A stretch of 64,000 bases of DNA from Pseudomonas sp. R4-35-07 (GTDB taxonomy: Bacteria; Pseudomonadota; Gammaproteobacteria; Pseudomonadales; Pseudomonadaceae). The stretch spans positions 4,898,001-4,962,000 of the forward strand of contig NZ_CP027732.1 of NCBI RefSeq assembly GCF_003852235.1, in the 5' to 3' direction. The notes beneath the pieces were generated by a model. The model was not told where the DNA came from. It was given only the letters and a program-made list of their open reading frames with translations, and searched no databases. Both the position numbers and the translations under genes were made by a program. Shown here one piece after another: positions 47,720-55,582 of the stretch. Every line of letters starts with the position of its first letter. The stretch's first letter is position 1.

Positions 47720-48280
47720 TCAAGCCTGCTCATCAATAGAAGGCGAAACGGGTGCAGGCGCCTTGCTCACCACGACCATCGCCGGGCGCAACAAGCGGCC
47801 ATTGAGCAAGTAACCCTTCTGGAACACTTTCAATACGCTGTTAGGCTCGAGGTCATGACTTTCCTGCATCGCCATTGCCTGGTGGTGCTCCGCGTTGAAC
47901 GGCTCACCGCCTTGCGGATCGATGGCTTCCAGCTGATAACGCTTCAGGGTGTCCTGGAACATTTTCAGGGTCAGTTCGATCCCTTCGCGCATAGGGCGAA
48001 TGTTTTCGTCGTCCGGGTTGGACAATTCAAGGCCACGCTCCAGGCTGTCAATAATCGGCAGCAGGTCGTTGGCGAATTTTTCCAACGCGAATTTGTGAGC
48101 CTTTTCTACGTCCTGCTCGGCACGACGGCGGACGTTCTGCAGATCGGCGGCAACACGCAACGACTGATCCTGCGCTGCGGCCAGCTGCTCTTCGAGCACT
48201 TGCACACGAGCTCCCAGTTCATCACCGGCAGCCGAATTGGCGTCTGGCGTTTGCGTATCCTGCGTCTGTTCGTCAGCCAT
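47720..48280 (-). CDS. grpE: Nucleotide exchange factor GrpE
   Basis: 186 residues. A long N-terminal coiled coil ([20 protein letters not shown]) leads to the GrpE core [16 protein letters not shown] and a beta-wing ending [15 protein letters not shown]. It releases ADP from DnaK and acts as a thermosensor. It is the first gene of grpE-dnaK-dnaJ. Confidence 0.98.
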   Translation of the reverse strand: MADEQTQDTQTPDANSAAGDELGARVQVLEEQLAAAQDQSLRVAADLQNVRRRAEQDVEKAHKFALEKFANDLLPIIDSLERGLELSNPDDENIRPMREGIELTLKMFQDTLKRYQLEAIDPQGGEPFNAEHHQAMAMQESHDLEPNSVLKVFQKGYLLNGRLLRPAMVVVSKAPAPVSPSIDEQA

Positions 48281-48333
48281 AGATTTCTCCTTTCAAAATC
48301 ATGCGCGAACTCAACTCGCGCTTCTGTTCCGGT

Positions 48334-48361
48334 ATATGGGGCCACAATTTTCAGGTTCAAG
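48334..48361 (-). promoter_or_regulatory. Sigma-32 heat-shock promoter of grpE-dnaK-dnaJ
   Basis: On the minus strand CTTGAA (48361-48356), 14 bases, CCCCATAT (48341-48334). This matches the RpoH consensus almost exactly and lies about 55 bases before the grpE start. Confidence 0.9.
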
Positions 48362-48534
48362 GGCGCAGGCGTTACCAAAAGTCTTTCGCATGACTTGGAT
48401 CATTTCCTGCCTCTACATTCCTAATCGCGCTAAAAAATCACATCGATCAAGGAAATCGAGCTAAGCGTCAGGATTGTCAGCCCAGAACAAAACACTGTAT
48501 AAATAACCAGACCTAAAGCCTGGGAGCGACCTTC

Positions 48535-50208
48535 ATGCTCGTGCACCTGTCCGTACATAACTACGCCATCGTTGAACATCTGGATCTCGAACTGGATCGC
48601 GGCATGAGTGTAATCACAGGCGAGACCGGCGCCGGCAAGTCGATCATGCTCGACGCCCTGGGCCTGACACTCGGCGACCGCGCCGACAGCGGCGTGGTGC
48701 GCCCCGGCGCCGACAAGGCCGATATTCTGGCCACCTTCGACCTGGTGGACATTCCCGAAGCCGAGGCCTGGCTGGCCGAGCGCGACCTCAATAATGAAGG
48801 GCCGTGCATTCTGCGCCGGGTGATCACCGCCGAAGGACGCTCACGCGGTTACATCAATGGTACGCCCTGCCCTCTTGGCGACCTCAAAGCCCTGGGCGAA
48901 TTGCTGATCGATATTCACAGCCAGCATGAGCACCAATCCCTGCTTAAAACCGACACCCATCGCCGCTTGCTCGACGAGTACGCCGGCGCCACCGAACTTG
49001 CCCGTCAGGTTCACCTGGCCGCTCAACGCTGGCGGCAGACGCGCCAGGAACTGGAACGCCTTTCCAATTCCGGCGACGAGCAACGCGCTCGCCACCAACT
49101 GCTCAGCTATCAACTCGAAGAGCTGGAAAGCCTGGGCCTGGGCGAGACCGAACTGGAGCAGCTTGAGCAGGAACACAAGAACCTGACCAACGCCGAAACA
49201 CTGCTGGGTATCTGTCGCCAGGTGATCGAGCAATGCAGCGAAAGCGATTCCGGCAATGTGCTTAACGCACTGACGGCGAGCCTCAATCGGCTGTCCAGCG
49301 TGAATAACGCATCCAGCTCACTGAGTGAAGCCACCACATTGTTGACCAGTGCGCAGATCCAGGTGGAGGAAGCGGTCGGCGAGCTGAATCGCTTTCTGGA
49401 TCATTTCGATGCCGACCCGGCGCGCCTGCAGGAAATAGAAGAGCGCCTGGACACCATCTACACCCTGGCGCGCAAGCATCGAATCCAGCCAACCGAAGTG
49501 GCGGCGATGCAGCAAAAACTGCTGGATGAAATCGAAACCCTGAACGCGAACGACGAGTCCATTGAACGCCTCGGCGAAGAACTCGCCTCCTTCGCTCGCC
49601 ATTACCAGGAAAAGGCTCGCGAGCTGAGCGACCTTCGCCAGCAGGCCGCCACCCGCCTGGCCGGTGCCGTGGAACAGGAAATCCAGCGCCTGGGCATGCC
49701 CGGTGGCCGTTTCACCATCCAGTTGAACGCCAACACCAGCAATGAGCTGCAACCCCATGGCCTGGAACAGGTGGAGTTGCTGGTCAGCGCCAACCCGGGG
49801 CAACCGCTCAAAGCCCTGGCAAAGGTCGCCTCCGGCGGCGAGCTTTCACGGATCAGCCTGGCCATCCAGGTCATCACCGCGCAAACCTCGCGCGTACCGA
49901 CACTGGTGTTCGATGAAGTGGACGTAGGCATTGGCGGGCCGACTGCAGAGATTGTTGGCCAGTTGTTGCGACGCCTGGGGGATCGAGGCCAGGTGCTTAC
50001 GGTGACCCACTTACCGCAAGTGGCAGCCCAAGGGCATCAGCATTTGTTCGTGCATAAGGTGCGAGGCAGCGACGCGACGCGCACGGCCGTGTCCAAACTG
50101 AACAAGTCGGAGCGCGTGGAAGAAGTGGCGCGGATGCTTGGCGGTATTGATTTGACCAAGGAGTCTCTGGCTCATGCGAAGAAAATGGTCGTCGCCGCGA
50201 AGGCTTGA
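48535..50208 (+). CDS. recN: DNA repair protein RecN
   Basis: 557 residues, an SMC-like ATPase. Walker A is GETGAGKS near the N-terminus; two coiled-coil arms fill the centre (about 155-350); the ABC signature VASGGELSRISLAIQ and Walker B TLVFDEVDVGIGG are near the C-terminus. It takes part in double-strand break repair. It is divergent from grpE. The ribosome binding site GGGAGCGA precedes the ATG. I did not find a clear LexA box by eye. Confidence 0.97.
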   Translation: MLVHLSVHNYAIVEHLDLELDRGMSVITGETGAGKSIMLDALGLTLGDRADSGVVRPGADKADILATFDLVDIPEAEAWLAERDLNNEGPCILRRVITAEGRSRGYINGTPCPLGDLKALGELLIDIHSQHEHQSLLKTDTHRRLLDEYAGATELARQVHLAAQRWRQTRQELERLSNSGDEQRARHQLLSYQLEELESLGLGETELEQLEQEHKNLTNAETLLGICRQVIEQCSESDSGNVLNALTASLNRLSSVNNASSSLSEATTLLTSAQIQVEEAVGELNRFLDHFDADPARLQEIEERLDTIYTLARKHRIQPTEVAAMQQKLLDEIETLNANDESIERLGEELASFARHYQEKARELSDLRQQAATRLAGAVEQEIQRLGMPGGRFTIQLNANTSNELQPHGLEQVELLVSANPGQPLKALAKVASGGELSRISLAIQVITAQTSRVPTLVFDEVDVGIGGPTAEIVGQLLRRLGDRGQVLTVTHLPQVAAQGHQHLFVHKVRGSDATRTAVSKLNKSERVEEVARMLGGIDLTKESLAHAKKMVVAAKA

Positions 50209-50238
50209 GGCGAGCATTTTGCTTCTTATATAAAGCAC

Positions 50239-50262
50239 GAAGGCGACCCTAGGGTCGCCTTC
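50239..50262. terminator. Palindromic hairpin between recN and fur
   Basis: GAAGGCGACCCT pairs with AGGGTCGCCTTC. It lies between two convergent genes and is probably a bidirectional terminator, though T-runs are weak. Confidence 0.65.
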
Positions 50263-50294
50263 AATCGTTTCGCAGAGCAACTCTGCGTCGATTT

Positions 50295-50699
50295 TTACTT
50301 TTTCTTACGGATGTACAGCACCAGATTATGGTCGACCAAATCGAAGCCATGCTCCTCAGCGATCTTATGCTGCAGCGCTTCGATCTCAGGGCTGGTGAAC
50401 TCGATTACCTCATTGGTATCCAGGTCAACCATATGGTCGTGATGCCCGCCGTCGGCCAACTCAAACACTGCATGACCGCCGTCGAAATTATGACGAACCA
50501 CCAGCCCTGCGGCTTCAAACTGGGTCAGGACACGGTAAACCGTGGCCAGGCCGACGTCTTCATTAGACTCCATCAGCGCCTTGTAAACGTCCTCGGCACT
50601 CATGTGGCGCTGCTCAGCAGAATCGAGCATTTGTAGAATCTTGACTCGGGGCAGAGTCACTTTGAGACCGGCTTTGCGTAGTTCGCTATTTTCAACCAT
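50295..50699 (-). CDS. fur: Ferric uptake regulator Fur
   Basis: 134 residues. With iron bound it represses siderophore and uptake genes. The winged helix includes VGLATVYRVLTQFEAAGLV; the metal-binding motif is HHDHM (86-90). The protein contains no cysteine at all; the CxxC structural zinc site of E. coli Fur is absent, as in pseudomonads. ATG 50699 (MVENSELRKAGLKVT) is the conserved start. It is divergent from bamE. Confidence 0.98.
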   Translation of the reverse strand: MVENSELRKAGLKVTLPRVKILQMLDSAEQRHMSAEDVYKALMESNEDVGLATVYRVLTQFEAAGLVVRHNFDGGHAVFELADGGHHDHMVDLDTNEVIEFTSPEIEALQHKIAEEHGFDLVDHNLVLYIRKKK

Positions 50700-50797
50700 G
50701 GTTAGCTTTCTCGCGGATGCTGCTTCGCAGCTTCTCTTAATACGGGTATGATCGGCGTTTACGTTGTCCCAGCCAAGATAGTGGAAGTCGCCCACCG

Positions 50798-51325
50798 ATG
50801 CAAAACACCAAGCTCTTGCTAACCAGTTTCACCTTTGTGGGACTGCTCGCACTCGCCGGTTGTTCATTCCCCGGGGTTTACAAAATCGACATCCAGCAGG
50901 GCAATGTCGTCACGCAGGACATGATAGACCAGTTACGCCCGGGAATGACCCGACGGCAAGTACGGTTTATCATGGGCAATCCCCTGCTGACCGACACTTT
51001 CCATGCCGATCGCTGGGATTATCTCTACAGCCTCCAGCCTGGCGGCGGTGAGCGCCAGCAGGAGCGTGTCAGTGTCATCTTCAATGGCAATGACCAGCTT
51101 GTCAGCCTGTCCGGTGACTTCATGCCCGGCGTAAGCCGCGATGAAGCGCTGATGGGCAAGGACAGCGGTACCAGCGTGACCGCCCCTGCACAGGAAGCCG
51201 AGAAGCCGAAATCCGAGGTGCCGGCCAAGCCAGGCTCCTTGCTGGACCAGATCCAGAAAGACGTCGATGGCGTGGAAACCGTGCCAGTCCCGACGCCACA
51301 GCCTCTGGACACCAGCCCGCAGTAA
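50798..51325 (+). CDS. bamE: Outer membrane assembly lipoprotein BamE (OmlA)
   Basis: 175 residues. The lipoprotein signal ends LLALAGC, with lipid attachment at Cys22. The SmpA/OmlA domain covers about 30-110 ([39 protein letters not shown]). A Pro/Ala/Lys-rich tail of about 50 residues follows, typical of Pseudomonas OmlA. It helps the BAM complex insert outer membrane proteins. The fur/bamE divergent pair is conserved. Confidence 0.96.
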   Translation: MQNTKLLLTSFTFVGLLALAGCSFPGVYKIDIQQGNVVTQDMIDQLRPGMTRRQVRFIMGNPLLTDTFHADRWDYLYSLQPGGGERQQERVSVIFNGNDQLVSLSGDFMPGVSRDEALMGKDSGTSVTAPAQEAEKPKSEVPAKPGSLLDQIQKDVDGVETVPVPTPQPLDTSPQ

Positions 51326-51341
51326 CAAGGCGACACTCAAC

Positions 51342-51368
51342 AAAAAGCCCGGCATGCCGGGCTTTTTG
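51342..51368. terminator. Bidirectional terminator between bamE and rnfH
   Basis: Palindrome AGCCCGGCATGCCGGGCT (51346-51363) with five A before and five T after it, so it works on both strands. Confidence 0.93.
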
Positions 51369-51380
51369 TTGCTTGCTGAT

Positions 51381-51683
51381 TTATGAGCTTTGCTGCCTGG
51401 CCTTCGCCGCTTTGGCCGCACGCTGCCTGCGCACTTCCTTGGGATCTGCCAGCAACGGCCGGTAGATCTCAATTCGATCACCTGGCTGCACCACACGCGT
51501 ATCAGCGTCGGCAACCACCTTACCGAAGATTCCCAACGGGCATTCAGCCAGTTCCAACTGCGGGAATTGCTCAGCAATCCTCGACACGTGCACCGCCGCC
51601 CTCAGGCTTGTGCCCTCCGGCACCGCCACCGCCAGTAACACTTGGCGCTCAATGGCGGCATGCACCACTTCAATGTCAATCAT
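51381..51683 (-). CDS. rnfH: RnfH-family protein
   Basis: 100 residues with a ubiquitin-like beta-grasp fold: IDIEVVHAAIERQVLLAVAV at the start and GDRIEIYRPLLADPKEVRRQ at the end, the family hallmark. Function is not firmly known; the name comes from proximity to rnf genes in other bacteria. It overlaps the end of ratA by eight bases, and the ratA-rnfH pair next to smpB is a long-standing gene cluster. Confidence 0.92.
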   Translation of the reverse strand: MIDIEVVHAAIERQVLLAVAVPEGTSLRAAVHVSRIAEQFPQLELAECPLGIFGKVVADADTRVVQPGDRIEIYRPLLADPKEVRRQRAAKAAKARQQSS

Positions 51684-52110
51684 GCAGCTGCTTGGCTCGC
51701 TGGCAGAATGCATCCACCAGCGTATTCGCCGCTTGGTTGAATAAAGGTCCCAACGTCGCCCGGACAATAGGCCCGGCGTAATCGAACGACAGATCCAGGC
51801 TGATCTTGCAGGCCTTGTCCGTCAGCGCCTTGAATACCCATACCCCATGCAACTGAGTGAACGGCCCCTCCTGCAGATTCATCTCAATGGATTTTCCAGG
51901 TACCAGCACATTGCGCGTAACAAAATGCTGACTAAGCCCACCCTTGGCTACGCCGACGCTGGCCACCATGTACTCATCACCGCCCTCCAAAACCTCGGCA
52001 GTCGAGCACCACGGCAGGAATTCCGGGTAACGCGCCACGTCGTTGACCAGGTCATAGAGCGCCTGCGCGGGATAGGGCAACAGGGCCGAACGTTGAATAT
52101 GCGTCGTCAT
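51676..52110 (-). CDS. ratA: RatA/Coq10-family START-domain protein
   Basis: 144 residues. The START/polyketide-cyclase fold begins HIQRSALLPYPAQALYDLVNDVARYPEFLPWC and ends FNQAANTLVDAFCQRAKQL. In E. coli RatA was reported to block 70S assembly; the eukaryotic Coq10 homologue binds ubiquinone, so the true role is uncertain. Its start at 52110 is preferred because the N-terminal extension upstream is not conserved in the family. It is divergent from smpB. Confidence 0.92.
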   Translation of the reverse strand: MTTHIQRSALLPYPAQALYDLVNDVARYPEFLPWCSTAEVLEGGDEYMVASVGVAKGGLSQHFVTRNVLVPGKSIEMNLQEGPFTQLHGVWVFKALTDKACKISLDLSFDYAGPIVRATLGPLFNQAANTLVDAFCQRAKQLHD

Positions 52111-52264
52111 GTGAGCGTTATTTCCACAGCTGAGCGGGCAAACATCGCGAAAGAACAGCCAGATCCGCGAGAGAAAAAAACCAAAGAACTGCCGGCATTG
52201 TCCGGGATTCATCGAACACGCTCAAGCACGCAGGTTGACCGTAGCCGACTCGCTCGCAACTCCC

Positions 52265-52270
52265 TATAAT
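52265..52270 (+). promoter_or_regulatory. -10 box of smpB
   Basis: A perfect TATAAT at 52265-52270 lies only nine bases before the smpB ATG, so transcription should begin two or three bases before, or at, the start codon. No -35 consensus is seen at the normal distance (TTGACC at 52237-52242 is too far). Confidence 0.55.
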
Positions 52271-52279
52271 GCCGCCCCT

Positions 52280-52762
52280 ATGGCTAAACAAAAGAAACAC
52301 CCCACAGGGACCATCGCGCAAAATAAAAAAGCGCGACACGATTACTTCATCGAACATCGGTTCGAGGCTGGTCTGGTCCTGGCCGGCTGGGAAGTAAAGA
52401 GTCTGCGTGCCAGCAAGCTGCAGCTGGTCGACAGCTATGTGCTGCTCAAGGATGGCGAGGCATGGCTGCTTGGCAGTCATATAACCCCGCTGACCACCGC
52501 GAGCACCCACGTGATTGCCGACCCGGTGCGCACGCGCAAGCTGCTGCTCAACGCCCGCGAGCTGGAAAAACTCGCTGCGGCAGTGCAACAGAAAGGCTAC
52601 GCCTGCATCTGCTTGTCCTGGTACTGGAGCAAGCACCTGGTCAAGTGCGAGATTGCGCTGGGCAAGGGCAAGAAGGAATACGACAAACGCGATACCGAAC
52701 GCGAGCGCGACTCCAATCGCGAATTGCATCGCGCGGTGCGCAACAAGGGCAAGGAAGAATAA
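52280..52762 (+). CDS. smpB: SsrA-binding protein SmpB
   Basis: 160 residues. It binds the tRNA-like end of tmRNA and brings it to stalled ribosomes; ssrA itself lies about 6 kb downstream. The OB-fold core includes [34 protein letters not shown] and the C-terminal basic tail [17 protein letters not shown] that enters the mRNA channel. No Shine-Dalgarno sequence precedes the ATG. Confidence 0.98.
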   Translation: MAKQKKHPTGTIAQNKKARHDYFIEHRFEAGLVLAGWEVKSLRASKLQLVDSYVLLKDGEAWLLGSHITPLTTASTHVIADPVRTRKLLLNARELEKLAAAVQQKGYACICLSWYWSKHLVKCEIALGKGKKEYDKRDTERERDSNRELHRAVRNKGKEE

Positions 52763-52774
52763 CCTTGTGACCCT

Positions 52775-52803
52775 GTAGCTTCGGGCAACTCGCCCGAAGC
52801 TAC
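52775..52803. terminator. Bidirectional hairpin between smpB and the lldR-like gene
   Basis: Perfect 12-base-pair stem GTAGCTTCGGGC/GCCCGAAGCTAC with a five-base loop between convergent genes. It includes the stop codon of the minus-strand regulator gene. Confidence 0.75.
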
Positions 52804-53567
52804 ATGCCTTTACGTCGCTCCGCCCGGGCTACGCGCTGAACTTCCTGACGCACCTCCTCCAGCACTTCCTGCACATACAGCAGGTGACGTGTTGAAATTT
52901 CGCGCGCCTGCTCGGCCCGCCCTTCGATAATTGCCAAATACAGATCGCGGTGCTGACTGATCAGCATGTCGCGGGTTTCGGTGCGTTGCTGATACATGCC
53001 GCCAATGTTGGTCACCACGTTACGCTTGAGCAGATCGAACAGCCCACGAATGGTATGCAGCAACACAGCGTTATGGCTCGCTTCCGCAATGGCCAGATGA
53101 AACCGCGCATCTGCGGCGCCCTCCTCCACTCGACTCACCTCATCGGCCCGCGCATAACAATCCTGCAACGCTTCGAAAGCCGCCGTCAGCCGCTCACGAT
53201 CAACTTCCGTTGCTCGTAATGCCGCGTAATACGCGCAAGAAGCTTCCAGTGTCTGGCGAAACTCCAACAGGTCCCGTTGAGCTTCAGGGTTGTTTTCCAA
53301 CAGATTCAACAGAGGATCGCTAAAGGTCGACCCCAAGGATTCCACGACATAGTTGCCACCGCCCTGACGGCTGACCAGCAACCCTTTGGCCGCCAGCTTC
53401 TGGATCGCTTCTCGCAGCGATGGCCGTGACACGCCAAATTGCTCAGCCAAAGCACGTTCGGCCGGCAAGCGCTCGCCCGACTTCAACGTGCCCTCAAGGA
53501 TCATGCCCTCGAGCTGCGCGACGATATCGTCAGACAAACGGCGCTGACGCACCTGATCAAACCCCAT
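52800..53567 (-). CDS. lldR: FadR-type GntR regulator of lactate use (LldR-like)
   Basis: 255 residues. An N-terminal winged helix (RLPAERALAEQFGVSRPSLREAIQKLAAKGLL) and a C-terminal FCD effector domain with the metal-binding His/Asp positions (ADARFHLAIAEASHN, ISQHRDLYLAIIEG). It is divergent from lldP, and a perfect GntR/FCD-type palindrome lies in the shared region. In relatives, lactate binding releases the repressor. The symbol rests on context and domain type. Confidence 0.9.
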   Translation of the reverse strand: MGFDQVRQRRLSDDIVAQLEGMILEGTLKSGERLPAERALAEQFGVSRPSLREAIQKLAAKGLLVSRQGGGNYVVESLGSTFSDPLLNLLENNPEAQRDLLEFRQTLEASCAYYAALRATEVDRERLTAAFEALQDCYARADEVSRVEEGAADARFHLAIAEASHNAVLLHTIRGLFDLLKRNVVTNIGGMYQQRTETRDMLISQHRDLYLAIIEGRAEQAREISTRHLLYVQEVLEEVRQEVQRVARAERRKGM

Positions 53568-53712
53568 AACCCACTCTCCACCATCCCGACCACTCGCCGG
53601 GGCTTCTATTCTGGCCTATCGCCGCGCTCGCGGCACCTATCAGAACGCCTTCGATTCACCCCATCAGAACAACCACGCCCGGCTGTACGACCAAAGTTTC
53701 GCGGGCGGCAAA

Positions 53713-53742
53713 TTGACACACCCCCAACAAGCCTCTTAATCT
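53713..53742 (+). promoter_or_regulatory. Sigma-70 promoter of lldP
   Basis: TTGACA (53713-53718), 18 bases, TAATCT (53737-53742). The predicted start, near 53749, lies just before the operator. Confidence 0.7.
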
Positions 53743-53759
53743 AGCCCACAGCGGTTGTA

Positions 53760-53776
53760 AATTGGTATTACCAATT
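53760..53776. promoter_or_regulatory. LldR operator
   Basis: AATTGGTATTACCAATT: perfect seven-base arms around a three-base centre. It fits the TNGTNNNACNA pattern of FCD-type GntR regulators and resembles the E. coli LldR boxes. Its place just after the predicted start suits roadblock repression. Confidence 0.82.
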
Positions 53777-53817
53777 ACCCAAGCCATACAAACAACAACA
53801 ATCAGGGGCCACCCCAT

Positions 53818-55512
53818 ATGCAAACCTGGCAACAGCTCTACAGCCCTCTCGGCAGTCTCGGTGTATCCGCACTGGCCGCCGTTATTCCCATCATATTTTT
53901 CTTCCTGGCCCTGGCCGTGTTCCGTCTCAAGGGGCACGTGGCCGGCAGCATCACCCTCGTGCTGTCGATCCTGGTCGCCATCTTCGCCTTCCAGATGCCG
54001 GTAGACATGGCCCTGGCCGCCGCCGGCTACGGCTTTGCCTATGGTTTGTGGCCGATTGCGTGGATCATCGTAGCCGCAGTATTTCTCTACAAGTTGACGG
54101 TCAAGAGCGGTCAGTTCGAAGTGATCCGTAGCTCGGTCCTGTCGATTACCGACGATCAACGTTTGCAGGTACTGCTGATCGGCTTCTGCTTCGGCGCGTT
54201 CCTCGAAGGTGCGGCCGGTTTCGGTGCGCCCGTGGCAATCACTGCCGCGCTGCTGGTCGGTCTGGGTTTCAACCCGCTCTACGCCGCCGGCCTGTGCCTG
54301 ATTGCCAACACCGCCCCAGTCGCTTTTGGCGCGCTGGGCATCCCGATCATCGTTGCAGGGCAAGTCACCGGCATCGACGCGTTCAAGATCGGTGCCATGA
54401 CCGGCCGCCAACTGCCGCTGCTCTCGTTGTTCGTGCCCTTCTGGCTGGTGTTCATGATGGACGGCCTGCGCGGCGTTCGCGAAACCTGGCCCGCAGCCCT
54501 GGTGGCGGGCCTGAGCTTCGCCGTCACCCAATATTTCACATCCAACTTCATCGGCCCGGAACTGCCGGACATCACCTCGGCATTGGCCAGCCTGATCGCC
54601 CTGACCCTATTCCTGAAAGTCTGGCAGCCCAAGCGCAGCGCCGGCGCGCAGATCGCCGGTGCCACCTCGAGCACGGCGATTACCGCCAGCGCTGGCGGCT
54701 TCGGTTTGCCGCGCAACACGGTTGTTTCGCCGTACAGCCTGGGGCAGATTTTCAAGGCATGGTCGCCGTTCCTGATCCTCACCGTGCTGGTCACCATCTG
54801 GACACTCAAACCCTTCAAAGCGATGTTCGCCGCAGGTGGCTCGATGTACAGCTGGGTCTTCAACGTTGCGATCCCGCACCTGGACCAACTGGTGATCAAG
54901 GTCGCACCGATTGTAACGAACCCCACCGCCATCCCGGCCGTATTCAAGCTGGACCCGATCTCAGCTACCGGTACCGCGATTTTCTTTTCTGCGCTGATCT
55001 CGATGGCAGTCCTGAAAATAGACTTCAAAACTGGTCTTACCACTTTAAAAGAAACCTTCTACGAGCTGCGCTGGCCAATCCTGTCTATCGGCATGGTGCT
55101 GGCCTTCGCCTTTGTCACCAACTACTCGGGCATGTCCTCCACCATGGCCTTGGTCCTGGCCGGCACCGGCGCAGCCTTCCCCTTCTTCTCGCCTTTCCTC
55201 GGCTGGCTTGGGGTTTTTCTGACAGGCTCGGACACCTCGTCCAACGCACTGTTCAGCTCGTTGCAAGCCACCACCGCGCACCAGATCGGCGTTAACGACA
55301 CTTTACTGGTAGCGGCCAATACCAGTGGTGGCGTGACCGGTAAAATGATTTCGCCGCAATCGATCGCCGTGGCCTGTGCGGCGACCGGCCTGGTGGGCAA
55401 GGAATCCGACCTGTTCCGCTTCACCCTCAAGCACAGCCTGTTTTTTGCCACCCTCGTCGGGTTGATCACCTTGGCGCAGGCATATTGGTTCACCGGTATG
55501 CTGGTGCACTGA
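53818..55512 (+). CDS. lldP: L-lactate permease
   Basis: 564 residues with twelve or more membrane helices. It takes up lactate (and probably glycolate) with protons. The LctP-family segments [40 protein letters not shown] and [14 protein letters not shown] are conserved. It is the first gene of the lactate operon; the dehydrogenase gene follows after 70 bases. Confidence 0.97.
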   Translation: MQTWQQLYSPLGSLGVSALAAVIPIIFFFLALAVFRLKGHVAGSITLVLSILVAIFAFQMPVDMALAAAGYGFAYGLWPIAWIIVAAVFLYKLTVKSGQFEVIRSSVLSITDDQRLQVLLIGFCFGAFLEGAAGFGAPVAITAALLVGLGFNPLYAAGLCLIANTAPVAFGALGIPIIVAGQVTGIDAFKIGAMTGRQLPLLSLFVPFWLVFMMDGLRGVRETWPAALVAGLSFAVTQYFTSNFIGPELPDITSALASLIALTLFLKVWQPKRSAGAQIAGATSSTAITASAGGFGLPRNTVVSPYSLGQIFKAWSPFLILTVLVTIWTLKPFKAMFAAGGSMYSWVFNVAIPHLDQLVIKVAPIVTNPTAIPAVFKLDPISATGTAIFFSALISMAVLKIDFKTGLTTLKETFYELRWPILSIGMVLAFAFVTNYSGMSSTMALVLAGTGAAFPFFSPFLGWLGVFLTGSDTSSNALFSSLQATTAHQIGVNDTLLVAANTSGGVTGKMISPQSIAVACAATGLVGKESDLFRFTLKHSLFFATLVGLITLAQAYWFTGMLVH

Positions 55513-55582
55513 GACCTGCACGCAATAGGGTAAAAACCGACGCCGGACAACGGTTCCGGCGTCAGCTATTTCTGGAGGACCG

